A stretch of 64,000 bases of DNA from Microbacterium oleivorans NBRC 103075 (GTDB lineage Bacteria; Actinomycetota; Actinomycetes; Actinomycetales; Microbacteriaceae): the NCBI RefSeq assembly GCF_001552475.1, contig NZ_BCRG01000007.1:1-64000 (forward strand). Reading direction: 5' to 3'. Position numbers and translations under genes: made by a program. Under the pieces are notes generated by a model that saw only the letters and a list, made by a program, of their open reading frames with translations, ran no database searches and was not told the DNA's origin. Below are positions 51,912 to 61,629 of this stretch, piece by piece (position 1 is the stretch's first letter; the number at the start of each line of letters is the position of its first letter).

Positions 51912-53006
51912 ATGACGGGGGAACCGACAGCCACGGCTCCGGTGCCCACTGCCCGGAGGTATCCGCGCGAAGGCTGGGCGCGACTGCGGGGCTCCGCGAT
52001 CGCCATCCTGCAGCTCGTCGTCGCGGCGAGCGCCGCGTTCTCGGTCGCGCACTACGGACTGGGTCACCCCGCCCCGCTGATCGCGGCGACCGTGACGATC
52101 TCGAGCCTGGGGCTCGTCCGCGATGCGCGGCCCTGGCGCGTGCTCGAGACGGTGATCGGGATGACGCTGGGCGTCTTCGTCGCCGAACTGGTGGTCGTCC
52201 TGGCCGGCAGCGGCTGGTGGCAACTGGCCCTCACCCTCGGGGTGAGCCTTTCGATCGCACGTTTCCTGTCCCCGCAGGCGGGCTTCGCGATCGCGGCCGC
52301 CATTCAATCGATCATCGTGGTCGTGGTGCCGGCGCAGGTGCCTTTCCTCCGACTCCTGGATGCCCTGATCGGCGGCGCCATGGCACTGCTGGTGACCGCC
52401 CTCATCCCGCGGAGCCCGCTCCGCACGGCGATGCGCGACGCCGGGCGCCTGTTCGCTGCGTTCCAGGGAGCCGCGGGAACGGTGGCGCAGGGCCTCCGTC
52501 GCGGCAGCCGCGTGCGCGCGGAGCGCGGGCTAGAGAAGGCGCGTGGACTGCAGGGCCTCGTCGACGACTGGCGTACCTCCGTAGAATCCGGCGTCGCGAT
52601 CGCCCGCATCTCGCCGTTCCTCCGGCGGCAGCGGTTCGAGCTCTCGCGGTACGACCGGATGCGGGCGAGCATGGACTTGGCCGTCCGCAACCTCCGCGTC
52701 GTCGCCCGCCGCGCCGTCTACCTCGTCGACGACGGACGGGAGCGCGATGTGGCCGCCGACCTGCTCGTCGAGCTCGTCCGTGGTGCGGACCTCATCGAGG
52801 CCTCGCTCACCGACATCTCCTACGAGCCCGCGGCGCGCGAGGTGCTGACGGCGGTCGCCGCGCGTCTCGACCCGGTGGCTCTCGTCCCCGACGGTTCGCT
52901 CGGTGACCAGACCCTCATCACGGCCCTCCGCCCGCTGGCGACGGATCTGCTCTGCGCCACGGGGTTGAGCCCCGAAGACGCTCGCGCGCTGCTGCCGCGC
53001 GTCTGA
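51912..53006 (+). CDS. FUSC-like aromatic acid exporter/membrane protein
   Basis: A 364-residue protein. The N-terminal half has about five or six membrane helices (AIAILQLVVAASAAFSVAHY, VIGMTLGVFVAELVVVLAG, FAIAAAIQSIIVVVVPAQV). The C-terminal half, from about residue 170, is a soluble helical domain (AGRLFAAFQGAAGTVAQGLR). This is the half-size FUSC/YccS-like architecture, associated with export of aromatic acids, but the substrate is unknown. It follows ygfZ by 2 bp. Confidence 0.75.
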   Translation: MTGEPTATAPVPTARRYPREGWARLRGSAIAILQLVVAASAAFSVAHYGLGHPAPLIAATVTISSLGLVRDARPWRVLETVIGMTLGVFVAELVVVLAGSGWWQLALTLGVSLSIARFLSPQAGFAIAAAIQSIIVVVVPAQVPFLRLLDALIGGAMALLVTALIPRSPLRTAMRDAGRLFAAFQGAAGTVAQGLRRGSRVRAERGLEKARGLQGLVDDWRTSVESGVAIARISPFLRRQRFELSRYDRMRASMDLAVRNLRVVARRAVYLVDDGRERDVAADLLVELVRGADLIEASLTDISYEPAAREVLTAVAARLDPVALVPDGSLGDQTLITALRPLATDLLCATGLSPEDARALLPRV

Positions 53007-53019
53007 CCCGCCCGTCGTA

Positions 53020-53844
53020 TCAGCGGGGCGCGACCGCCTGCCACGGCACGGTGAACTCGCCCAGCCGCCAGCGCGACCGCGAACCGATCGGCCACCCCGC
53101 AGCGACGAGCGCCTCGAGCGTCGCCCGCCACCGCTGCACGGGCCCGAAGGAGGATGCCGCCACGGCGCGCGTCCACTCCCGGTCGAGGGCACTGATGACG
53201 TCATGCACGCGTTCGCCGTCGACGTTCCGGTGGATGAGCACCTTCGGCAGGCGTTCCGCGGCGATCGCGGGGGAGTCGAGCTCCGCGAGCCGCAACGAGA
53301 CCGTGAGGCTGCGGGGCGCGGCATCCGGACCCACCTCGATCCACGTCGAGACCCGTCCGAGCTCGTCGCACGTCCCTTCGACGAGCATCCCGTCGGGGCG
53401 GAGCCGGGAGGCCATCCGCTCCCACGCGGCGCGGACGTCCTGCTCGTCGTACTGCCGCAGCACGTTGAACGCCCGGATCACCGCTGGTCGGCGATCGCCG
53501 GGCACCGGCACCTCGAAGCCGCCCCGCGCGAAAGAGACCCGCGCGTCCGCGGCGAACACTCCGGAGCCGTCGCGCACCTGCTCGAGCTGCGCGCGGGCAC
53601 GGGCGACCCGCGCTGGGTCGATCTCGAGCCCCAGGACCTCTACGTCGGGGCGCGCACGCCGGAGCCTCGCTTCGAGCTCGAAGGCCGTGACTCCGCTGGC
53701 GCCGTAACCGAGGTCGACCACGAGCGGGTCGGGTGTCCGTCGCAGGACCGGATGCCGCGCGATCCATCGGTCCACGCGGCGAAGACGATTGGTGTTCGTC
53801 GTCCCGCGGGTCACCTGTCCGACGACCGGATCGGAACGCGTCAT
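53020..53844 (-). CDS. Class I SAM-dependent methyltransferase-like protein
   Basis: A 274-residue protein. DPLVVDLGYGASGVTAFELE near residue 40 is the SAM-binding motif I and VEVLGLEIDPARVARARAQL follows as motif II; IRAFNVLRQYDEQDVRAAW occupies the motif IV area. The C-terminal half contains TWIEVGPDAAPRSLTVSLRL and is conserved in actinobacteria but of unknown role. It is convergent with the FUSC-like gene and divergent from gpmA; its substrate is unknown. Confidence 0.75.
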   Translation of the reverse strand: MTRSDPVVGQVTRGTTNTNRLRRVDRWIARHPVLRRTPDPLVVDLGYGASGVTAFELEARLRRARPDVEVLGLEIDPARVARARAQLEQVRDGSGVFAADARVSFARGGFEVPVPGDRRPAVIRAFNVLRQYDEQDVRAAWERMASRLRPDGMLVEGTCDELGRVSTWIEVGPDAAPRSLTVSLRLAELDSPAIAAERLPKVLIHRNVDGERVHDVISALDREWTRAVAASSFGPVQRWRATLEALVAAGWPIGSRSRWRLGEFTVPWQAVAPR

Positions 53845-53885
53845 GACCCCATGATCCCATCGACCGCGCCGGTAGGATTGCGAGC

Positions 53886-54635
53886 ATGACAGCCCCCTAC
53901 ACGTTGATCCTCCTTCGTCACGGTCAGAGCGAGTGGAACAAGTCCAACCAGTTCACCGGCTGGGTGGACGTCCGCCTCACCGACCAGGGCAAGGCGGAGG
54001 CCCAGCGCGGCGGCGAGCTGCTGAAGGAAGCCGGGCTTCTCCCCGATATCCTGCACACGTCGCTGCTGTCGCGCGCCATCCAGACCGCGAACATCGCCCT
54101 CGACGCGGCCGACCGTCTCTGGGTGCCCGTCAAGCGTTCGTGGCGTCTCAACGAGCGTCATTACGGGGCGCTCCAGGGCAAGGACAAGGCGCAGACCCTC
54201 GACGAGTTCGGTGAGGAGCAGTTCATGCTCTGGCGCCGCTCGTTCGACGTGCCGCCTCCGGACATCTCCGACAGCGACCCGTACACGCAGGTCGGCGACG
54301 TCCGCTACGCCGACATCGACGGCGAGGTGCCCCGCACCGAGTCGCTGAAGATCGTCATCGACCGACTGCTGCCCTACTGGGATGCCGAGATCGCACCCGA
54401 CCTGAAGACGGGCAAGACCGTCATGGTCACCGCGCACGGCAACTCTCTCCGCGCCCTCGTGAAGCACCTCGACGGCATCAGCGACGAAGACATCGCCGAG
54501 CTGAACATCCCCACCGGCATCCCGCTGGTCTACCGCCTCGACGAGAACCTGGTCCCCCTCGGACCGGGCGAATACCTCGACCCCGACGCCGCCGCCGCGG
54601 GCGCTGCCGCCGTCGCGTCGCAGGGCAAGAAGTAA
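53886..54635 (+). CDS. gpmA: 2,3-bisphosphoglycerate-dependent phosphoglycerate mutase
   Basis: A 249-residue glycolytic enzyme interconverting 3- and 2-phosphoglycerate. The phosphohistidine motif [20 protein letters not shown] lies at residue 9 on; [36 protein letters not shown] and [20 protein letters not shown] (second histidine) follow. An alanine-rich tail ends in QGKK. It is followed by a strong symmetrical terminator. Confidence 0.95.
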   Translation: MTAPYTLILLRHGQSEWNKSNQFTGWVDVRLTDQGKAEAQRGGELLKEAGLLPDILHTSLLSRAIQTANIALDAADRLWVPVKRSWRLNERHYGALQGKDKAQTLDEFGEEQFMLWRRSFDVPPPDISDSDPYTQVGDVRYADIDGEVPRTESLKIVIDRLLPYWDAEIAPDLKTGKTVMVTAHGNSLRALVKHLDGISDEDIAELNIPTGIPLVYRLDENLVPLGPGEYLDPDAAAAGAAAVASQGKK

Positions 54636-54654
54636 CCGGCACACACCGGGAACA

Positions 54655-54688
54655 CGAAGAGCGGATGCCGACGGGCATCCGCTCTTCG
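54655..54688. terminator. Bidirectional terminator between gpmA and phoU
   Basis: CGAAGAGCGGATGCC pairs perfectly with GGGCATCCGCTCTTCG around a short GAC-containing loop, forming a 15-16 bp stem in the gap between convergent gpmA and phoU. Confidence 0.8.
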
Positions 54689-54713
54689 TCGTCCGGGCGC
54701 CCCCGAAGTCAGG

Positions 54714-55385
54714 TCAGACCTCGGCGTCGACACCCTCGGTGTCGGCGGACCAGGTGCCGGTCGCCAGGTACGAGACCTTCTTCGCGACCGAGAGGGCGTG
54801 GTCGCCGAAACGCTCGTGGTAGCGCGACGCGAGCGTGGCGTCGACCGTGGCGGATGCCTCGCCCTGCCAGTTGTCGCTGAGGACCTTCTCGAACACGGCG
54901 AGGTGCAGCGCGTCGAGTTCGTCGTCGAGTTCGTGCAGACGGCTCACGAGCGAGAGGTCCTCGGTACGGAGCAGGTCGGCGAGCGTGCGCGCGACCTCGG
55001 TGTCGATTTCGCCCATCTTGGTGAACGTGTTCTTCAGGCCCTTGGGAACGGCACGTTCCGGGAATCGCATACGGGTCAGCTGAGCGATGTGCTCGGCGAT
55101 GTCGCCCATGCGCTCGAGCGACGCGCTGACGCGCAGGGCGGCGACGACGATGCGGAGGTCACGAGCGACCGGCTGCTGGCGGGCGAGGATCTCGATGGCG
55201 AGTTCATCGAGGGCGATGGCCTTGTCGTCGATGACCTTGTCGTTGTCGATGACGTCCTCGGCGAGGGCGACGTCGCTCGTCGCGAAGGCACGGGTGGCCT
55301 GATCGATCGCGATCGTGACGAGGTCGGAGATCTCGACGAGACGGGTCTGCACGTCCTCGAGGGACTGGTGGAAAACTTCGCGCAT
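54714..55385 (-). CDS. phoU: Phosphate signalling complex protein PhoU
   Basis: A 223-residue protein made of two PhoU three-helix bundles. It begins MREVFHQSLEDVQTRLVEIS; DLRIVVAALRVSASLERMGD is the conserved metal-binding helix of the first repeat and YHERFGDHALSVAKKVSYLA that of the second. PhoU links Pst transport to the sensor kinase and prevents activation when phosphate is ample. It is divergent from senX3/phoR, and the shared gap carries PHO-type repeats. Confidence 0.93.
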   Translation of the reverse strand: MREVFHQSLEDVQTRLVEISDLVTIAIDQATRAFATSDVALAEDVIDNDKVIDDKAIALDELAIEILARQQPVARDLRIVVAALRVSASLERMGDIAEHIAQLTRMRFPERAVPKGLKNTFTKMGEIDTEVARTLADLLRTEDLSLVSRLHELDDELDALHLAVFEKVLSDNWQGEASATVDATLASRYHERFGDHALSVAKKVSYLATGTWSADTEGVDAEV

Positions 55386-55461
55386 GGAGCACCTTCTCTT
55401 CGTGCGGGCGGGTGAGGGGCGCGATAGGTCGCGCAGAGCCTCGGCGATCCTCCCGCGCTCA

Positions 55462-55490
55462 GGTTAACGGTCGGTGCCGACACGGTGAAC
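55462..55490. promoter_or_regulatory. PHO-type direct repeats between phoU and the sensor kinase gene
   Basis: GGTTAAC (55462), GGTGCCG (55473) and GGTGAAC (55484) are spaced exactly 11 bp apart. The spacing and the outer two units match actinobacterial PHO-box repeats; the middle unit is degenerate. The position between divergent phoU and senX3/phoR suggests autoregulation of the phosphate-sensing genes. Confidence 0.65.
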
Positions 55491-55561
55491 AGTCGGCTGT
55501 GCTCGGCGCACGGGCCGATTTCCGTCCGATTGCGGGGGTGCGACCACCTTACGCTGGGGGC

Positions 55562-56755
55562 ATGGATTCGACGCAGCTCGAGCTGCTGGCGCTCGTTGTG
55601 GGGCTCCTCGTCGGCGCAGGCGCCGTCGGACTCGTGGTCTACGCCGTGCAGGCGCGGGAGCGGACCCGACTGGTCACCTCGACAGACCTGCCCGAGGGCA
55701 CGGCATCCGTCCTGCAGGGTATGGACGATGCCGCAGTCGTCGTCGATCCGTCGATGCTGGTCCTCGCTGCCTCGGCAACCGCGGAGGTCTTCTCGCTCAC
55801 GGTGAACGACAGCCTCGATTCGGATCGGCTCCGCCACCTCGTGCGCAACGCCCGGCAGACGGGCGTCCCCGCGACGGAGAGCATGACTCTCAAGCGCGGC
55901 GTCGAACCCCGAGTGGTTGCCGCGCGAGCGAGCGTCATCACGCCGCGACTCACGCTCATCGTCATCCGCGACATCACCGAGCGCGAACGCGTCGAGCAGA
56001 TGCGCCGTGACTTCGTCTCGAACACGTCCCACGAACTGAAGACGCCCGTCGGTGCCGTCATGCTCCTCGCAGAGGCCATCGAGTCCGCCGCCGACGACCC
56101 CGACCAGGTCCGTCACTTCGTCCGCCGGCTGAGCGCCGAAGCGACCCGCCTCGGTCAGCTCACCTCGCGCATCATGAATCTGTCCCGGCTGCAGTCCGCG
56201 GACGAGATCGCGGAGATGCGCGACGTGTCGGTCGATGAAGTCGTCCGCTCGGCGATCGAGTCGCAGGCCATCGCTGCGGAGTCGGCGGAGATCCAGGTCG
56301 CCCGCGGCGGTGAGAGAGGGCTCTTCGTCCGAGGCGATCCGCAGATCCTCACCGAGGCGGTCAGCAACCTCCTCGCCAACGCGATCGCCTACTCGCCCGC
56401 CGGTGCGCAGGTCGGCGTCGGAGTTCGAGAGGCCGACGGCGCCGTCGAGATCGCCGTTGCCGACCACGGCATCGGAATCCCCGAAACCGATCAGCAGCGG
56501 GTCTTCGAGCGCTTCTACCGCGCCGACCAGGCACGCTCCCGGCGCACCGGCGGCACCGGACTCGGACTCGCGATCGTCAAGCACGCCGTGCAGAGACACG
56601 GCGGTTCCGTCGAGCTCTGGTCCCGACCCGGACGGGGCTCGACGTTCACGATCCGACTTCCCCTTGTCGCCTCGTCTGAGCTTCCCGTCTCCCGCAAGCC
56701 CAAGAAACCCAAGAAGACCGGCGCGAAGGCGCCCTCCCGAAGGAACGCACCATGA
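55562..56755 (+). CDS. senX3: Phosphate sensor histidine kinase (SenX3/PhoR-like)
   Basis: A 397-residue membrane kinase. One N-terminal helix (LALVVGLLVGAGAVGLVVYA, about residues 9-28) anchors it; a PAS-like domain follows. His157 in FVSNTSHELKTPVGAVMLLA is the phosphorylation site; the ATPase domain has NLLANAIAYSPAG, DHGIGIPE, and GTGLGLAIVKHAV. A lysine/proline-rich tail ends the protein. The stop overlaps the response-regulator start by four bases. Divergent phoU and nearby pst genes support a role in phosphate sensing. ATG 55562 is preferred over the longer frame. Confidence 0.92.
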   Translation: MDSTQLELLALVVGLLVGAGAVGLVVYAVQARERTRLVTSTDLPEGTASVLQGMDDAAVVVDPSMLVLAASATAEVFSLTVNDSLDSDRLRHLVRNARQTGVPATESMTLKRGVEPRVVAARASVITPRLTLIVIRDITERERVEQMRRDFVSNTSHELKTPVGAVMLLAEAIESAADDPDQVRHFVRRLSAEATRLGQLTSRIMNLSRLQSADEIAEMRDVSVDEVVRSAIESQAIAAESAEIQVARGGERGLFVRGDPQILTEAVSNLLANAIAYSPAGAQVGVGVREADGAVEIAVADHGIGIPETDQQRVFERFYRADQARSRRTGGTGLGLAIVKHAVQRHGGSVELWSRPGRGSTFTIRLPLVASSELPVSRKPKKPKKTGAKAPSRRNAP

Positions 56756-57435
56756 CCCGTGTCCTGATCGTCGAAGACGAACCCGACCTCGCAGACCCGT
56801 TGGCCTACCTCCTCCGCCGGGAAGGCTTCGAGGTGGAGATCGCCGAGGACGGCGGACTCGCCCTCGACGCGTTCACGTCGCGGGGAGCCGACATCGTCCT
56901 GCTCGACCTGATGCTCCCCGGGATGCCGGGCACCGAGGTGTGCCGTGTCATCCGGTCGACCTCGAAGGTGCCGATCATCATGCTCACGGCCAAGGACAGT
57001 GAGGTCGACATCGTGGTCGGACTCGAACTGGGCGCCGACGACTACATCACGAAGCCGTATTCGTCGCGGGAGCTGCTGGCACGGATGAGGGCGGTCCTCC
57101 GCCGCAGCGAGAGCGACGAGCTCGACGTCGACGAGCGCATCATCGAAGGGGGTCGGGTGTCCCTCGACATCGATCGTCACACGGTCTCGGTCGACGGCAA
57201 GGAGATCTCCATGCCGCTGAAGGAGTTCGAGCTCCTCGAGCTGCTGATGCGCAACGCCGGTCGCGTGCTCACGCGTGGACAGCTCATCGATCGGGTGTGG
57301 GGGAGTGACTACTTCGGCGACACGAAGACGCTCGATGTCCACATCAAGCGCATCCGGTCTCGGATCGAGAAGAGTCCGAGCGATCCGGTCATGCTCCTCA
57401 CGGTGCGCGGCCTCGGGTACCGTTTCGAGGCCTGA
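56752..57435 (+). CDS. regX3: Phosphate response regulator (RegX3/PhoP-like)
   Basis: A 227-residue OmpR-family regulator. The receiver domain has VLIVEDEPDLADPLAYLLR, the phosphoacceptor Asp52 in IVLLDLMLPGMPG and the lysine in DDYITKPYSSRELLARMRAV. The DNA-binding winged helix reads LKEFELLELLMRNAGRVLTR, and DYFGDTKTLDVHIKRIRSRI. It should bind the PHO-type repeats at 45725-45764 and 55462-55490. It is coupled to the kinase gene and ended by a very strong hairpin. Confidence 0.93.
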   Translation: MTRVLIVEDEPDLADPLAYLLRREGFEVEIAEDGGLALDAFTSRGADIVLLDLMLPGMPGTEVCRVIRSTSKVPIIMLTAKDSEVDIVVGLELGADDYITKPYSSRELLARMRAVLRRSESDELDVDERIIEGGRVSLDIDRHTVSVDGKEISMPLKEFELLELLMRNAGRVLTRGQLIDRVWGSDYFGDTKTLDVHIKRIRSRIEKSPSDPVMLLTVRGLGYRFEA

Positions 57436-57443
57436 CCGACCCG

Positions 57444-57490
57444 CATACGACGAAGGCCCCCACCTCGAGGGTGGGGGCCTTCGTCGTATG
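57444..57490. terminator. Long bidirectional terminator after regX3
   Basis: CATACGACGAAGGCCCCCAC and its exact reverse complement face each other around a small TCGA-containing loop, giving a perfect stem of more than 20 bp. It lies between convergent regX3 and the lipoprotein gene and should stop both. Confidence 0.9.
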
Positions 57491-57500
57491 TTCGAGCGGA

Positions 57501-57986
57501 TCAGCCCTCGGGCGTGGCCGTCGCAGCCGGGGTCGGCACGAACTGCGTGTAGTAGGGGAGGGTGCCGTCGAGGATCGGGACGTCGATGCGGACGCCTTCA
57601 CCCTCGCCGGACTGGAACGAGACCGCCACGGTCGCACCCGGCTTGCCCACGTTGTCGAAGAGCATCGGCGCGGAGTCGACACCGAGCGAGACCGTCGAAT
57701 TGGCGTCGACGGCGACCTTCTGCGGCTGACCGTCGATCGAGACGTTGAGGGCCAGGTCGTCGTCGGTGTTGTTGACGATCGCGGCGACGAGATTGCCGAG
57801 GGTGCCGTCTTCGTTCGCGATGATGAGGGCGTTGCGCACCTTCAGCGGCCCGGAGTCGGGGACATTCACGCCGTCGGACGCGGAGTACTGAATCGTGGTC
57901 GCCTGCGGCGCCAGCATGTTGCAGCCGGTGGTGCCCAAGACGACAGCGGCGCCCAGGGCCAGGGACGCGATGAGACGCGATTTCAC
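57501..57986 (-). CDS. Putative lipoprotein with beta-sandwich domain
   Basis: A 161-residue exported protein. The signal peptide VKSRLIASLALGAAVVLGTT leads to a lipobox cysteine (TTGCN). The mature part is beta-rich: YSASDGVNVPDSGPLKVRNA, LIIANEDGTLGNLVAAIVNN, and FDNVGKPGATVAVSF, which suggests an immunoglobulin-like or copper-chaperone-like fold. No specific family is claimed. GTG 57986 is chosen because GGAGG precedes it and the signal peptide follows at once. It is divergent from carD. Confidence 0.75.
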   Translation of the reverse strand: MKSRLIASLALGAAVVLGTTGCNMLAPQATTIQYSASDGVNVPDSGPLKVRNALIIANEDGTLGNLVAAIVNNTDDDLALNVSIDGQPQKVAVDANSTVSLGVDSAPMLFDNVGKPGATVAVSFQSGEGEGVRIDVPILDGTLPYYTQFVPTPAATATPEG

Positions 57987-58120
57987 GGATCCTCCAGATG
58001 ACACGAACGACGACCCTCTCATCCTATGGGGTCGGGGCGTGCGGGTCGGGGCGGGAGGGCGGCGAACTCTAGCGTATGTCCCCTGTGGTATTCTGGAGGT
58101 TGCCGAAAGGACACAACTGC

Positions 58121-58603
58121 ATGCTTTTTGAGGTTGGCGAAACCGTCGTCTATCCGCACCATGGCGCTGCGACCATCATCGAGGTCAAGGATCGCGTCAT
58201 CAAGGGCGAGACGAAGAAATACCTGAAGCTCAACGTCACCCAGGGCGATCTCATCATCGAGGTTCCTGCGGACAACGTCGATCTGGTGGGCGTTCGAGAT
58301 GTGATCGGCAAGGACGGGCTCGAGAAGGTCTTCGACGTTCTGCGCGCTCCCTTCACCGAGGAACCGACCAACTGGTCGCGCCGCTACAAGGCGAACCTCG
58401 AGAAGCTCGCCTCGGGTGATGTGATCAAGGTCAGCGAGGTCGTCCGCGACCTGTGGCGCCGCGATCAGGACCGCGGTCTGTCCGCGGGGGAGAAGCGGAT
58501 GCTCGCGAAGGCGCGACAGATCCTGATCTCCGAGATCGCTTTGGCGCTGAAGGCCGACGAAGAGAAGGCGTCGAGCGTCCTCGACGAGGTCCTCGCTTCC
58601 TGA
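58121..58603 (+). CDS. carD: RNA polymerase-binding transcription factor CarD
   Basis: A 160-residue CarD. The N-terminal Tudor-like domain begins [20 protein letters not shown] and binds the RNA polymerase beta subunit; the C-terminal helical domain ([40 protein letters not shown]) contacts promoter DNA and stabilises the open complex. It is a global activator of rRNA-type promoters and usually essential in actinobacteria. It is monocistronic, with a terminator downstream. Confidence 0.95.
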   Translation: MLFEVGETVVYPHHGAATIIEVKDRVIKGETKKYLKLNVTQGDLIIEVPADNVDLVGVRDVIGKDGLEKVFDVLRAPFTEEPTNWSRRYKANLEKLASGDVIKVSEVVRDLWRRDQDRGLSAGEKRMLAKARQILISEIALALKADEEKASSVLDEVLAS

Positions 58604-58613
58604 GATGTCGAGA

Positions 58614-58641
58614 GAACGGCCGGCTCACCAGCCGGCCGTTC
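58614..58641 (+). terminator. Terminator after carD
   Basis: GAACGGCCGGCT pairs perfectly with AGCCGGCCGTTC around a four-base CACC loop; TTCGTTGTTT follows. Confidence 0.85.
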
Positions 58642-58698
58642 TTCGTTGTTTAGCCGAGGTTCTCTGCAGAGCCGCCGCGTTGACGGCATGATGAGCCG

Positions 58699-59976
58699 GT
58701 GACCACCCGCTCTGCGCCTGCCGCCGTCGACCTTGCGCGTCGCGACCTCACGCTCGACCTCGCGCGGGTCGTCTGCGTGCTCTTCGTCATCGTCGTGCAC
58801 CTCGTGCAGGTGGGAATCGGGCCCGGCCCGGACGGCGGCCTCGTGGCATCCCGCCCCGCTGAAGAGCAGCCGTGGTTCAACGCGGCCACCTGGGTCGGGC
58901 AGATCATGCCGCTCTTCTTCGTCGTCGGAGGCTTCGCTGCCGCGACCGGCTGGCGGTCCTGGACCGCGAAGGGCGGGGATGCCGCCGGCTTCGTCCGCAC
59001 CCGAACGCTTCGCCTCGCGCAGCCCGCGCTTCCGCTGTTCATTTTGTTCGCGATCATCCTGGGGGTCGCGACGGCGGCCGGTCTGCCGCAGCAGCTGGTG
59101 GCGGATGCCGCCGTCGGTGCCGGGTCACCGCTGTGGTTCCTCGCGGCGTACCTGCTCTGCCAGGCTGCCGTGCCGTTCCTCGCGGCGTGCCACGCTCGCC
59201 GTCCCGTCCTGACGCTGGTCGTCCTCGCCGCGGGTGTCGTGCTCGTCGACGTGGCCCGCTTCTCGACCGGGATCCAGGAGATCGGCCTCCTCAACCTGCT
59301 CTTCGTCTGGCCGCTCGTTCAGCAGTTCGGCTTCTGGTACCAGGACGGATGGTTCGACCGCCGGCATCCGCTCGCCCTCATCGGCATCGCGGCGGCGTGC
59401 TACCTCGCGCTGTGGCCGCTCACAGCGATCGGGCCGTACTCGATGAGCATGCTCGGCAACCTCAACCCGCCGACTGTGCCGCTCGTGCTGCTCGGTATCG
59501 CGCAGGCCTGTCTTCTGCGGCTGCTGAAGCCGGTGCTCTCGCGCCTGATGGCGCTGCGCGCCATGCAAGGCGTCGTGTTCGTGCTCGGATCGCGGCTCAT
59601 GACGATCTACCTGTGGCATCTGCCGGTGATGCTGGCCCTCACGGGGGTCAGCCTCCTGATCCCGGGGGCGGCGCCTACCCCCGCGTCACCCGCGTGGTGG
59701 TGGTCGCGGCCCATCCTGTTCGTCGCGGTGCTCGGCGTGCTGCTCGCCCTGTCCCTCGTGATCGCGAAGTGGGAGGCGCTCGGCACGCTCGGACCGACGC
59801 CGTCACGCGGCGTCGTCGCGATCGCGTGGGTGTGCGCGTTCGTTCCGCCGTTCGCGGTCATGGAGTGGTTCCTCGACCTACCGATCGCCGTGGTCGGCGC
59901 CGTGCTGCTGGGCGTCGCGGTCCTGTTGCTGCGTCGCAGTCCTGCAGCCGTCGGCTCGGTACGCTCGGAGGCATGA
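58699..59976 (+). CDS. Acyltransferase 3 family membrane protein
   Basis: A 425-residue protein with about ten membrane helices. [20 protein letters not shown] near residue 12 holds the conserved RxxD...H arrangement of acyltransferase 3 enzymes; [20 protein letters not shown] is the next typical helix. These enzymes move acyl groups onto extracytoplasmic sugars or lipids. The acceptor is unknown. GTG start; its stop overlaps the ispDF start. It interrupts the common carD-ispD order, so it may be an insertion. Confidence 0.85.
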   Translation: MTTRSAPAAVDLARRDLTLDLARVVCVLFVIVVHLVQVGIGPGPDGGLVASRPAEEQPWFNAATWVGQIMPLFFVVGGFAAATGWRSWTAKGGDAAGFVRTRTLRLAQPALPLFILFAIILGVATAAGLPQQLVADAAVGAGSPLWFLAAYLLCQAAVPFLAACHARRPVLTLVVLAAGVVLVDVARFSTGIQEIGLLNLLFVWPLVQQFGFWYQDGWFDRRHPLALIGIAAACYLALWPLTAIGPYSMSMLGNLNPPTVPLVLLGIAQACLLRLLKPVLSRLMALRAMQGVVFVLGSRLMTIYLWHLPVMLALTGVSLLIPGAAPTPASPAWWWSRPILFVAVLGVLLALSLVIAKWEALGTLGPTPSRGVVAIAWVCAFVPPFAVMEWFLDLPIAVVGAVLLGVAVLLLRRSPAAVGSVRSEA

Positions 59977-61148
59977 GCATCATCCCCGTTCCGCGTGTGG
60001 CCGTCATCGTCGTCGCAGCGGGATCGGGGACGCGCCTCGGGGTGGGTGCCCCCAAGGCGTTCGTGGGTATCGACGCTCACACGATCCTCCGCCACGCGCT
60101 CCGCTCCGTGTTCGAGGCGCCCGAGGCTCAGGTGATCGTGGTTGCGCCGAGCGACCGCACCGGTGACGCGGAGACCGAGGTGCGCGAAGCCGCCGGCAGC
60201 CGCCGCGACCTGGTCTCAGTGGTCGCGGGCGGTGCCACGCGGCAGGAGTCCGTCGCAGCGGGCCTCGCCGCCGTCTGGGCGGACGTCGAGGTCGTCCTCG
60301 TGCACGACGCTGCTCGCGCGCTCACCCCTCCGGAGGTCTTCGCCCGCGTGATCGACGCGGTGTCGCAGGGATCCGACGCCGTCATCCCCGTCCTCCCCGT
60401 CGTCGACACCCTCAAGCGCGTCGACGCCGACGCCGTCGTCGAGCCTGTCGACCGGTCCGTCCTGGCGGCCGCGCAGACCCCGCAGGGGTTCCGTCGCGCC
60501 GTCCTCGACGGTGCCTACCTGGATGCCGCGGCCGATCACACCGACGACGCCGCCCTCCTGCAGGCCGCCGGCACCGTCGTCCGCACGGTTCCCGGAGACG
60601 AGCGGGCGTTCAAGATCACGACCCCCGCCGACCTCGAACGCGCCCGCGCGCTCGTCGCGCCGGTACCGACAGCGATGGTGATCCCTCGCGTCGGCGTGGG
60701 CACCGACGTCCACGCCTTCGGCGGCGACGACACCCTCTGGCTCGCGGGTCTCGAGTGGCCGGGGGAGCCCGGGCTGAAGGGGCATTCCGACGGGGACGCC
60801 GTCGCCCACGCGATCGTCGATGCGGTCCTTGCCGCGGCGGGCCTCGGCGACATCGGCACGCACTTCGGCACCGATCAGCCCGAGTATGCGGGGGCACACG
60901 CCGCCGCGTTCCTCGCCCGGACGCGCGCCCTCGCCGCCGACGCCGGGTGGGCGATCGGCAATGTGAGCGTCCAGGTGCAGGCGAATCGTCCCCGCTTCGC
61001 GGCGCGACGCCTCGAGGCCGAGCGGGTCCTCTCCGAGGCTCTGGGAGCACCCGTGTCGGTCTCGGCGACGACCACGGACGGACTCGGCTTCACGGGTACC
61101 GGTGACGGTGTGGCGGCCTTCGCGGTCGCTGTCGTCGTCCCCGCCTGA
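59973..61148 (+). CDS. ispDF: Bifunctional IspD-IspF (MEP isoprenoid pathway)
   Basis: A 391-residue fusion. Residues 1-230 are 2-C-methyl-D-erythritol 4-phosphate cytidylyltransferase: [36 protein letters not shown] and [14 protein letters not shown]. Residues about 237-391 are 2-C-methyl-D-erythritol 2,4-cyclodiphosphate synthase: [20 protein letters not shown] with the zinc ligands, [20 protein letters not shown], and [20 protein letters not shown]. The two steps flank IspE in the pathway. ATG overlaps the preceding stop. Confidence 0.95.
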   Translation: MSIIPVPRVAVIVVAAGSGTRLGVGAPKAFVGIDAHTILRHALRSVFEAPEAQVIVVAPSDRTGDAETEVREAAGSRRDLVSVVAGGATRQESVAAGLAAVWADVEVVLVHDAARALTPPEVFARVIDAVSQGSDAVIPVLPVVDTLKRVDADAVVEPVDRSVLAAAQTPQGFRRAVLDGAYLDAAADHTDDAALLQAAGTVVRTVPGDERAFKITTPADLERARALVAPVPTAMVIPRVGVGTDVHAFGGDDTLWLAGLEWPGEPGLKGHSDGDAVAHAIVDAVLAAAGLGDIGTHFGTDQPEYAGAHAAAFLARTRALAADAGWAIGNVSVQVQANRPRFAARRLEAERVLSEALGAPVSVSATTTDGLGFTGTGDGVAAFAVAVVVPA

Positions 61149-61157
61149 TCGGCGGGT

Positions 61158-61628
61158 TCAGACGGCGCGGGTCATGAAAGTCGAGGCGGGGTCGGGCGCG
61201 TAGTCGCCGAACGGCTCGCATTCCGTGAACCCCTCGCTCGCGTACAGCGATCGGGCGGCGAGGAACCCGGCATCCGATCCCGTTTCGAGCCACACCCGAG
61301 TGATGCCCGCCGTCTGTGCGGCGGCCAGGATGTGGCGGAGGATCGCGCGGCCCACCCCGGTCCCGAGATGCGTCTCGGCGACGCGCATGGACTTCAGCTC
61401 ACCGTCGGCGTCGCCGAGGCGCGCGAGAGCTCCGATTCCCGCGAGCTCGCCGTCACGCCAGGCCGACCACACGGTGACCTGAGGATGCCGGAGTGCCGAG
61501 ACGTCGAGCGCGTGGACGCTTTCGGCGGGGCTGAGGTCGTACATGCCGGCGAGGTGCTGCCGCACGAGCTCGATGCTGGCTTCGCCCGTGAGGTCGTCGA
61601 CGCGGATGTCCAGAACTTCTGCGGGCAT
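61158..61628 (-). CDS. GNAT-family N-acetyltransferase
   Basis: A 156-residue acetyltransferase. SAWRDGELAGIGALARLG and SMRVAETHLGTGVGRAILRH carry the acetyl-CoA-binding Q/R-x-x-G-x-G/A-type loop (here THLGTGVG); FLAARSLYASEGFTECEPFG is the usual C-terminal helix. Acceptor unknown. ATG 61628 is one base before the stop of the upstream EamA gene; ATG 61646 is an alternative. Confidence 0.85.
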   Translation of the reverse strand: MPAEVLDIRVDDLTGEASIELVRQHLAGMYDLSPAESVHALDVSALRHPQVTVWSAWRDGELAGIGALARLGDADGELKSMRVAETHLGTGVGRAILRHILAAAQTAGITRVWLETGSDAGFLAARSLYASEGFTECEPFGDYAPDPASTFMTRAV

Positions 61629-61629
61629 G

